Source: Amycolatopsis oliviviridis
Lineage (GTDB): Bacteria; Actinomycetota; Actinomycetes; Mycobacteriales; Pseudonocardiaceae
Reading direction: 5' to 3'
DNA length: 64,000 bases
NCBI RefSeq assembly: GCF_014654365.1
Contig: NZ_BNAY01000006.1
Coordinates: forward strand, 55,702 to 119,701
Each line of letters starts with the position of its first letter. Positions within the stretch are counted from its first letter, which is position 1. A program made the translations under genes and the position numbers. Shown piece after piece: positions 57,677-64,000 of the stretch. The notes below the pieces were generated by a model, which searched no databases, was not told the origin of the DNA, and saw only the letters and a program-made list of their open reading frames with translations.

Positions 57677-59329
57677 GTGATGCAGCTCACCCCGTTCCCG
57701 CGGTCACTCGACTATCCCGAGGTCCCGGTCGGCTCGGTGCTCGCCGGCGCCGCTGCTCGCTGGGGCTCCCGCACGGCCTTCGCCCACGGAGAGCGGAGCC
57801 TCACCTTCACCGAGACGTACAGCGCGGCCTGCCGGTTCGCGAACGCCCTGCGTGCCGAGGGCATCGGCCGGGGCGACGTCGTGGCGCTCCACCTGCCGAA
57901 CTGCCTGGCGTACCCGATCGCGTACTACGGGACGCTGCTCGCGGGGGCCACCTTCAGCCCGGCGAATCCACTGCTCCCGCCGGCCGACCTCGCCTTCCAG
58001 CTGGCCGACGCCGGGGCGGTCGCCGCCGTCACCGTCGGCCCGGTCGCCCGCGTGCTGGCTTCGGTCCGCGACCAGACCTCGGTGCGGCTGAGCATCGTCG
58101 TCCACCCGCCGGACGGCCTCGCCGAGGGAGAGGTCGAGTTCACGGAGTTCTACTCCGGTCACTCCGACGAGCGGCCGGACGTGGAGATCGACATCTACCG
58201 CGACCTCGCCCATCTGGCGTACACCGGCGGCACCACCGGACGGTCGAAAGGCGTCTGCCTGCCGCACCGGAACGTCGTGGTCAACAGCCTGCAGAGTTCC
58301 TGCTACCGGCTGGGCGCGGTCCCCCGTGTCGACGCCTCGGGCGAAGTGATCGTCGAGCAGATCGGCGGCCCGGACGAATGGCCGTCCCGGATCGGCACCG
58401 GGATCGCCCTCAACCTGACGCCGTGGTTCCACGCGATGGGCACCATCGCCGCGCTCAACGTCCCGCTGCTCGACGGCGGCACCATCGTCCTGCACGACCG
58501 CTTCGACCCGGCCGCGTACGTGGCCGACGCCGAACTGCTGCGGGTCACCACCATCGGCGGGGCGCCCGCGCTGTTCGCCGCCCTGCTCGCCTGCCCCGAG
58601 TTCCACACGGCCGACCTGTCTTCGGTGCTGACCATCGGCTCCGGCGCGGCGCCGATGAACCACGAGATGATCCGCGCCCTGCAGAACCGCTTCCCCGGCG
58701 TGCTCATCATCGAGGGCTACGGCCTCACCGAGGTCACCATGGGCGCCGTCATCGCGCCGGCTTATCGGTCCGCCGTCCGGAAGGTCGGTTCGGTCGGCCT
58801 GCCGCTCCCCGACACCGAGATCAAGATCGTCTCGGCCGAAGGCGGCGAGGATCCGTTGCCCGCCGGGGAAAGCGGCGAGGTGTGCCTGCGTGGCCCGCAG
58901 GTGATGACCGGCTATCGCAACCGGCCCGAGGAGACCGCGGCCGCGCTCGTCGACGGCTGGCTGCACACCGGCGACATCGGCCTGATCGACGAGGACGGCT
59001 ATCTGTCCATTGTGGACCGCAAGAAGGACATGCTTCTGTACAAGGGATACAACGTCTTCCCGCGCGAACTCGAAGAACTGCTGATCACCCTGCCCGGCGT
59101 CACCGCGGCGGCCGTCGTCGGCAAACCGGACACCGAGGTCGGCGAGCTGCCGGTCGCGTTCGTGGTCCGCAGCGACGAGAACGTCACCGCCGAACAGCTC
59201 CTGGAGGCCGTCAGCGCCCGCGTCCTGCCGTACAAACGGCTGCGGGCGATCCACTTCGTCGACCAGATCCCGGTCTCGGCCGCCGGGAAGGTGCTCAAGC
59301 GGGAACTACGAAAGCAGCTCGCCGAGTGA
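57677..59329 (+). CDS. AMP-dependent acyl-CoA synthetase/ligase
   Basis: A 550-residue ANL-superfamily enzyme: AYTGGTTGRSKGVCLPH (P-loop, about 176-192), EGYGLTEVTMG (about 345), GWLHTGDIG (about 433), DRKKDMLLYKGYNVFPREL (hinge, about 450) and the C-terminal lysine in SAAGKVLKREL. It activates a fatty or aromatic acid to its CoA thioester through an acyl-AMP. The substrate is unknown. The start is GTG 57677 or the adjacent ATG 57680. It is divergent from fadE, fitting a shared degradative role. Confidence 0.92.
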   Translation: MMQLTPFPRSLDYPEVPVGSVLAGAAARWGSRTAFAHGERSLTFTETYSAACRFANALRAEGIGRGDVVALHLPNCLAYPIAYYGTLLAGATFSPANPLLPPADLAFQLADAGAVAAVTVGPVARVLASVRDQTSVRLSIVVHPPDGLAEGEVEFTEFYSGHSDERPDVEIDIYRDLAHLAYTGGTTGRSKGVCLPHRNVVVNSLQSSCYRLGAVPRVDASGEVIVEQIGGPDEWPSRIGTGIALNLTPWFHAMGTIAALNVPLLDGGTIVLHDRFDPAAYVADAELLRVTTIGGAPALFAALLACPEFHTADLSSVLTIGSGAAPMNHEMIRALQNRFPGVLIIEGYGLTEVTMGAVIAPAYRSAVRKVGSVGLPLPDTEIKIVSAEGGEDPLPAGESGEVCLRGPQVMTGYRNRPEETAAALVDGWLHTGDIGLIDEDGYLSIVDRKKDMLLYKGYNVFPRELEELLITLPGVTAAAVVGKPDTEVGELPVAFVVRSDENVTAEQLLEAVSARVLPYKRLRAIHFVDQIPVSAAGKVLKRELRKQLAE

Positions 59330-59334
59330 TCTCC

Positions 59335-59398
59335 CGCATTTCGTCCTCTGAATGCGGTAGTTCGAAGGCGAACTACCGCATTCAGAGGACGAAATGCG
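59335..59398. terminator. Longest perfect hairpin in the window, class D
   Basis: 30-nt arms (59335-59364 and 59369-59398) pair perfectly with a 4-nt loop. CGCATTTCGTCCTCTGAATG is shared with 38192-38255; the apex here is longer and perfectly paired. It fills almost the whole 69-bp gap between the convergent ligase and purE genes. Confidence 0.85.
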
Positions 59399-59899
59399 TC
59401 AGCTTTCGAGGACGCGTTTGCGCAGCGCGGCGTCCTTGTCGAGTACGAGCTGCTCCAGATCCGCCTGGAACCGGGCCATCTTCGCCTGCAGGCCCTCGTC
59501 GGACGCCGCGAGGATGCGGACCGCGAGCAGACCGGCGTTCCGTGCCCCGCCGACGGAAACCGTCGCGACCGGGACACCGGCGGGCATCTGCACGATCGAG
59601 AGCAGCGAGTCCATGCCGTCGAGGTACTTCAGCGGCACCGGAACCCCGATCACCGGCAGGACCGTCGCCGAAGCGACCATGCCCGGAAGGTGCGCGGCGC
59701 CGCCGGCACCCGCGATGATCGCGCGCACGCCACGCGAAGCGGCCGAAGTCGCGTAGTCGAGCATCCGCTGCGGAGTGCGGTGCGCCGAATAGACGCCGAC
59801 CTCGTACTCGACGCCGAACTCTTCTAGGGCCTGCCCGGCCGCTTCCATCGTCGGCCAGTCCGAATCGCTGCCCATGATCAGGCCAACCTGCGGCGACAT
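59399..59899 (-). CDS. purE: N5-carboxyaminoimidazole ribonucleotide mutase
   Basis: A 166-residue class I PurE: GLIMGSDSDWPTMEAAGQAL (about 6-25), SAHRTPQRM (about 40-48), IAGAGGAAHLPGM and the second motif GVPVPLKYLDGMDSLLSIVQMP. It rearranges N5-CAIR to CAIR in purine synthesis. ATG 59899 with GGAG upstream is chosen over a TTG 6 bases earlier. It follows purK by 12 bases, one operon. Confidence 0.95.
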   Translation of the reverse strand: MSPQVGLIMGSDSDWPTMEAAGQALEEFGVEYEVGVYSAHRTPQRMLDYATSAASRGVRAIIAGAGGAAHLPGMVASATVLPVIGVPVPLKYLDGMDSLLSIVQMPAGVPVATVSVGGARNAGLLAVRILAASDEGLQAKMARFQADLEQLVLDKDAALRKRVLES

Positions 59900-59911
59900 T
59901 CTCAAATACTC

Positions 59912-61096
59912 CTAGTGGATCTCGTAGCCGTCGAGCCAGACGGCGTGGGAAAGCCAGTGCGCGGCGAGCAGCGCGCGATCACGCAACTCCTCCATGCGTT
60001 CGCCCACGAGGTTGACGTGGCCGAGTTTGCGGCCGGGACGTTCTCCCTTGCCGTACAGGTGGACGCGGATGTCCGGGTACCGCGCGAACAGGTGGTGCAG
60101 CCGCTCGTCCGGCCCCATCTCCGGTGTCTCGGGCGCGCCGAGGACGTTCGCCATCACGCAGGCGGGGGCGATCAGGTCGGTCAGCCCGAGCGGGTAGTCG
60201 AGCACGGCCCGCAGGTGCTGCTCGAACTGCGACGTCCGAGAGCCGTCCTGCGTCCAGTGCCCCGAGTTGTGCGGGCGCATGGCGAGTTCGTTGACCAGCA
60301 GGCCTCCGTCGGTCTCGAACAGCTCGACGGCGAGCAGCCCGGTCACGTTCAGCGTCGCCGCGATCCGCAGCGCGAGATCCTGCGCCTCCTGCGTGCGCTC
60401 GACGCTCAGCCCGGGCGCCGGAGCGAGCACCTCGGTGTTGATCCCGCCGGACTGCACGGTCTCCACGACCGGCCACGCCGCGCCCTGCCCGAACGGGGAC
60501 CGGGCCACCAGCGCGGACAGTTCGCGCCGCATGACGACCTTTTCCTCGACCAGCAAAGGAGTTCCGGCGTCGAGCAGTTCGGGGACGGTCTCGCGCGCGT
60601 GCTGCGCGGTGTCGAGCATCCAGACGCCGCGGCCGTCGTAACCGCCCTGCGCCGCCTTGAGCACCACCGGCCAGGAGTGCTTGTCAGCAAAGGAGATCAC
60701 GTCGTCCACAGAGGACACTTCGGCGAAGTCGGGGCCGGGGATCTCGAGTCCGGCCATCATCTCGCGCATGACGAGCTTGTTCTGCGCCATCGACAACGCG
60801 GCCGGATCGGGCCGGATGGTGACGCCTTCCATCGCGAGCGTCAGCAGGTGCTCACCGGGGACGTGCTCGTGGTCGAAGGTCAGCACGTCGACCCCGGCGG
60901 CGAACGAGCGCAGCGCTTCGAGGTCGGTGTGGTGCCCGTGCACGACCTCGCCCGCGACGAGGCCGGCGGATTCGTTCTCCCCGGCGGCCAGCACGCGCAG
61001 GGACTGGCCGAGGGAGATCGCCGCCTGGTGGGTCATCCTGGCCAGCTGTCCGCCGCCCACCATGCCCACGATCGGAAGACCGGTTCGTTTGTCCAC
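59912..61096 (-). CDS. purK: N5-carboxyaminoimidazole ribonucleotide synthase
   Basis: A 394-residue ATP-grasp enzyme: N-terminal VGMVGGGQLARMTHQAA, PVVLKAAQGGYDGRGVWML (about 145), the Mg-binding LAVELFETDGGLLVNELAMRPHNSGHWT (about 265-293). It carboxylates AIR with bicarbonate and ATP, supplying PurE. GTG 61096 is preferred; the TTG/ATG extension upstream adds unrelated residues. Cotranscribed with purE. Confidence 0.94.
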   Translation of the reverse strand: MDKRTGLPIVGMVGGGQLARMTHQAAISLGQSLRVLAAGENESAGLVAGEVVHGHHTDLEALRSFAAGVDVLTFDHEHVPGEHLLTLAMEGVTIRPDPAALSMAQNKLVMREMMAGLEIPGPDFAEVSSVDDVISFADKHSWPVVLKAAQGGYDGRGVWMLDTAQHARETVPELLDAGTPLLVEEKVVMRRELSALVARSPFGQGAAWPVVETVQSGGINTEVLAPAPGLSVERTQEAQDLALRIAATLNVTGLLAVELFETDGGLLVNELAMRPHNSGHWTQDGSRTSQFEQHLRAVLDYPLGLTDLIAPACVMANVLGAPETPEMGPDERLHHLFARYPDIRVHLYGKGERPGRKLGHVNLVGERMEELRDRALLAAHWLSHAVWLDGYEIH

Positions 61097-61148
61097 TGGC
61101 CGAAGTTCTCTTTTCCGCTGAGGCCACATTCAATACTGCGAGAGCAGA

Positions 61149-62354
61149 TTACTTGGCCGCCACCGCCGCGACCTGGGCGGACCCGCGTCGCAGCTCCCGC
61201 ACGGCCAGTCCTGTGATGGCGATCGCAGCGGCGAGGACGTAGACGTTGCCGAGCAGCGACCAGCCCAGCCCCCAGCCGAACTCGGTCACCCCGCCGTTGG
61301 GCACGAGCATGATCACGCCGCTCGCGAACAGCACCGCGACGCCCGCGGCCGGAACCCAGGACCGGCGGATGACGAGCAGGACGAGCAGCGGCACCGTCCA
61401 CACCCAGTGGTGTGACCACGACACCGGCGAGACCAGCAGCCCGTAGAACGCGGTCACCAGCAGCGCCCCGACCGGGTCGCCACGGCGGTGCAGGCGCACG
61501 ACCAGCCAGACCGCGGGTACGGCGAGGACGGCGGCGATCGCGATGGCGACCGCCAGTGACCACGGCGCGAGTTCCGAAGCGCGGTTCACCAGGCCGTTGA
61601 GTGATTGGTTGAAGATCCAGTGCACGGAGCCGACCCGGCTGGGGTCGGTCGCCGATTCGGTCCAGAACCGGACGGCGTCGCCGGGGATCACCGCGAACAT
61701 CACGGCTTCGAGCGCGACGAACGTGCCGAGCGCCCGCAGCGCGTCCTTCCAGCGGCCGGTGAACAGCAGATGCGGTACGAAGATCAGCGGCGTCAGCTTG
61801 ATCGCGGCCGAGATCCCGATCAGCACCCCGGCCCAGCGCGAACCGCGGGCCGAAAGCACCAGGACGTCGAGGACGATCAACGCCATCAGGATGAGGTTGA
61901 TCTGCCCGAGGAAGATCGTCTTCCAGACCGGCTCCAGCGCCAGCGCGCCCGCCGTGGCCAGCGGCAGAACCCACCACCGGGTGATCGGGGCGCCGCACGC
62001 GCGGGCGACCACGGAGATCACGACGCTCAGGCAGACCAGGGAGAGCGCGCCGGCGACGCCCCAGGTCAGTCCCGCCGGGACGATCGCGAGCGGCAGGAAC
62101 AGCGGCGCCGCGGCCGGGGTGTAGGTGAACGGCAGCAGCACCCACGGCGGCAGCGTCGTGAGCGCTTCGCGCGTGTAGAGCGGTTCACCCTTCAGCAGGG
62201 TGAGGGCACCGGCGCGGTAGACGGCGCTGTCCGCGCCCAGATGCCATTCGCCGAGCCAGGCGACGACGCCCAGCGCGAGCATCGCCAGCGCGAGCGCGCC
62301 CGCCAGCGTGGCCCCGACGACCCGGGGCTCAGCCGCCGGACGCGACTTCAGCAT
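61149..62354 (-). CDS. GT87/DUF2029 polyprenol-phosphate-mannose-dependent mannosyltransferase-like
   Basis: A 401-residue membrane protein with about ten hydrophobic segments. The first extracytoplasmic loop has GADSAVYRAGALTLLKGEPLY, with the Asp expected for GT-C enzymes, and FLGQINLILMALIVLD is a family signature. GT87 proteins use lipid-linked mannose to extend phosphatidylinositol mannosides or lipomannan. Its start overlaps the upstream paralogue's stop by 26 bases. Confidence 0.87.
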   Translation of the reverse strand: MLKSRPAAEPRVVGATLAGALALAMLALGVVAWLGEWHLGADSAVYRAGALTLLKGEPLYTREALTTLPPWVLLPFTYTPAAAPLFLPLAIVPAGLTWGVAGALSLVCLSVVISVVARACGAPITRWWVLPLATAGALALEPVWKTIFLGQINLILMALIVLDVLVLSARGSRWAGVLIGISAAIKLTPLIFVPHLLFTGRWKDALRALGTFVALEAVMFAVIPGDAVRFWTESATDPSRVGSVHWIFNQSLNGLVNRASELAPWSLAVAIAIAAVLAVPAVWLVVRLHRRGDPVGALLVTAFYGLLVSPVSWSHHWVWTVPLLVLLVIRRSWVPAAGVAVLFASGVIMLVPNGGVTEFGWGLGWSLLGNVYVLAAAIAITGLAVRELRRGSAQVAAVAAK

Positions 62355-63696
62355 GCTCGTCGTCGCTCCCCACGGCGCCGTCCCCCGTGCCCCGCTTCCG
62401 GCGCAGGTACCACCAGCGCCCGGCCAGCGCGAGCGCCAGCACCAGCGGCATGAAGATGTACGCGCTGCCGAGGATGTTCTGCCACACCTTCCAGTGCAGC
62501 TCGACGTTGCGGCCGTTCGGCAGGATCAGCAGCACGCAACTGATGAAGACGAAGAACACCGCGAAGGTGCCGAGCCAGCGTTTCCACGCGGTGGCGGGCG
62601 TGGTCTTCGGCAGCCGCGAGACCAGCAGGACGACCAGCGGCGCCACCCACACCCAGTGATGGGTCCAGGAGATCGGCGAGATCAGCAGGATCCAGAACGC
62701 CGTCACCAGCATCGCCGCGAGCGCCTGCCCCTTGCGGTGGAAGCGCAGCACCAGCCAGATCGCCGGGATCGCGAGCAGCGCGCCGATCCCCATCGCCGCC
62801 TTCGACGCCCAGGGCGCGAGTTCGGTGAAGCGGTTCATCAGCGCGTTCAGCGACTGGTTGCCCGCCCAGTGCACCGGGCCGATCCGGCCGGTGTCGGGCA
62901 GCGTGTAGGTCCAGTACCGGGCGGCGTCGTGCGGGATGATCAGGAACATCAGTCCCTGCAGCACGATGAACGTGATGAGCCCGCGGATGGCGTCCATCCG
63001 GCGGCCGGTGATGAACAGATGCCCCAGGAAGACGATCGGGGTGAGCTTGACCGCGGCCGCGACGCCGACGAGCACCCCGCCCCAGCGGCTGCCCCTGGCC
63101 CCGATGACCAGGATGTCGAGCATCACCAGCGCCATCAGGATGATGTTGATCTGGCCGAGGAAGGTCGTGCGCCACACCGGCTCGAGACCGAGGAAGACCA
63201 GGAAGAACGCGATCGTGGACCGGGCGGGCGAGGCCCACCAGCGGGGGCCGTCGGTCGACGGCTTCGGCAGCGCGCCGATGGCGATCCGGACGCACAGCGC
63301 CAGCGCGAGCAGCGAGACCGCGGTCAGGAGCCCCCAGGCGACCTGCGTCGGAACCAGCGCGAGCGGGATGAAGAACAGCGCCGCCGTCGGCGGATAGGTG
63401 AACGGCAGCAACGCCCACCACGGCTCCACCGGAAGCGTGTTCGCGTCGTACAGCGGATCACCGTTGAGCAGTGTCTCGGCGCCGGCGCGGTACACCGCGC
63501 TGTCCACGCCGAGCACCCAGTCGTGCTGCCAGCCCCAGATACCGAAACCGATCGCGACCAGCGGGATCACCGACAGGATCAGGATCGATCGCGGCCGGAC
63601 GGACAAGCGGGCGAGCGACCTCCGCAGCGACAGACGATGCTGCGGGCGGCTCGCCGAAACGTCGCCATTGGTGTCGGCGGGAACAGTCCGGGTCAC
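62329..63696 (-). CDS. GT87/DUF2029 mannosyltransferase-like, paralogue
   Basis: A 455-residue membrane protein with the same plan: a cytoplasmic head of about 35 residues, GVDSAVYRAGAETLLNGDPLY, FLGQINIILMALVMLD, and a matching SWTHHWVW loop. It is a tandem duplicate of the downstream gene, with a longer basic N-terminus and a charged C-terminal tail. The two overlap by 26 bases and are probably coupled. Acceptor specificity may differ. Confidence 0.87.
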   Translation of the reverse strand: MTRTVPADTNGDVSASRPQHRLSLRRSLARLSVRPRSILILSVIPLVAIGFGIWGWQHDWVLGVDSAVYRAGAETLLNGDPLYDANTLPVEPWWALLPFTYPPTAALFFIPLALVPTQVAWGLLTAVSLLALALCVRIAIGALPKPSTDGPRWWASPARSTIAFFLVFLGLEPVWRTTFLGQINIILMALVMLDILVIGARGSRWGGVLVGVAAAVKLTPIVFLGHLFITGRRMDAIRGLITFIVLQGLMFLIIPHDAARYWTYTLPDTGRIGPVHWAGNQSLNALMNRFTELAPWASKAAMGIGALLAIPAIWLVLRFHRKGQALAAMLVTAFWILLISPISWTHHWVWVAPLVVLLVSRLPKTTPATAWKRWLGTFAVFFVFISCVLLILPNGRNVELHWKVWQNILGSAYIFMPLVLALALAGRWWYLRRKRGTGDGAVGSDDEHAEVASGG

Positions 63697-63788
63697 GGAA
63701 ACAGGAAATCATGAACCGGGTCGTCGCACCTCGACAGGGTCGGCCGTGACCTGGAGAACGTCTCGCGTCACCCGGCTCAGGACAGTGC

Positions 63789-64000
63789 CTAGGACCGGGC
63801 GAGGGAGCCGAGGAGATCGCACGCCTGGTCGTAGGTCGCCGGGAGCCGGACGGCCGAAATCTGCGGACGGCCGGTGTCCCGCAGCTGGACGTCCACCGAA
63901 AGCCGCTCGTTGAGCGCCCTTCGCAGCGCGACGCCGGACGAAGCGAGCCTCGCGTCCTTCGAGACCAGTGCGCCCGCGACGGACGGCCCGAGCGAGGCGA
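63789..64000 (-). CDS. C-terminal part of a gene cut by the window edge
   Basis: An open minus-strand frame runs from the edge to a TAG at 63789-63791, giving about 70 residues (ASLGPSVAGALVSKDARLAS ... LLGSLARS). Codon choice is consistent with a real gene. No family can be recognised from this piece. The start lies outside the window. Confidence 0.6.
   Translation of the reverse strand, partial: ASLGPSVAGALVSKDARLASSGVALRRALNERLSVDVQLRDTGRPQISAVRLPATYDQACDLLGSLARS

Noticed and set aside
1..64000. tRNA or rRNA genes
   Set aside because: None was recognised in any intergenic gap, including both ends of the integrative element where a tRNA target was specifically expected.

Overview
This window reads as chromosome of a high-GC actinomycete, most probably Pseudonocardiaceae and Amycolatopsis-like. 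The basis is strong GC bias with frequent GTG starts and stop/start overlaps, dTDP-rhamnose and WbbL cell-wall genes, coenzyme F420 genes, XRE/DUF397 regulators, a DasR-type operator and an actinomycete integrative element. Gene order over about 22-61 kb (fbiA-fbiB, wbbL, rmlD, an LCP ligase, a TIGR03089 protein, fadE25-like, purE-purK) parallels the Mycobacterium Rv3261-Rv3276c neighbourhood. The genus is inferred; no 16S or tRNA gene is present.

Layout. 0.1-1.4 kb: two LOG-family genes. 1.5-10.7 kb: a secreted-hydrolase block (GH9, thermolysin-like M4 protease, M28 aminopeptidase, GH18 chitinase with a dre operator) plus DUF397/XRE-TPR regulators and a 45-codon ORF. 10.7-19.2 kb: DUF3152 metalloprotein-like lipoprotein, a second XRE-TPR regulator, a truncated antibiotic kinase, dapE, dapD, a CHAD protein, and a divergent flavin monooxygenase/TetR pair. 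19.2-19.85 kb: an unusual gene-free nest of hairpins. 19.9-28.7 kb: dapC-fdxA, GNAT-fbiA-fbiB-NUDIX, two proline-rich membrane proteins around a GntR regulator, a DNA glycosylase and a nucleotidyltransferase. 28.8-45.5 kb: serine hydrolase, then the envelope polysaccharide cluster (wbbL, four other monofunctional glycosyltransferases, a GT2-GT4 fusion, rmlD-rmlB, two LCP ligases, TIGR03089), DoxX and two small genes. 45.67-56.48 kb: an integrative conjugative-type element (AICE) flanked by a 74-bp direct repeat. 56.4-64 kb: fadE, acyl-CoA ligase, purE-purK, two tandem GT87 mannosyltransferase-like genes, and a truncated gene at the edge.

The AICE has the expected core: tyrosine integrase, excisionase, RepSA-like initiator, FtsK/Tra translocase, small transfer-type proteins, and an XRE plus flavoprotein pair. 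It is inserted in the 3' end of the acyl-CoA dehydrogenase gene, at the codons for the active-site Glu motif. Next to its left end it carries a single AT-rich, TTA-codon-containing TIR-domain gene, a strong candidate for an uncharacterised defence effector.

The second striking feature is a family of long, near-perfect hairpins (stems about 20-30 bp, loops often 1-5 nt). They sit mostly between convergent chromosomal genes and fall into recurring sequence classes. In two classes the outer stem is conserved while the inner stem changes with base pairing kept. I found none inside the AICE.
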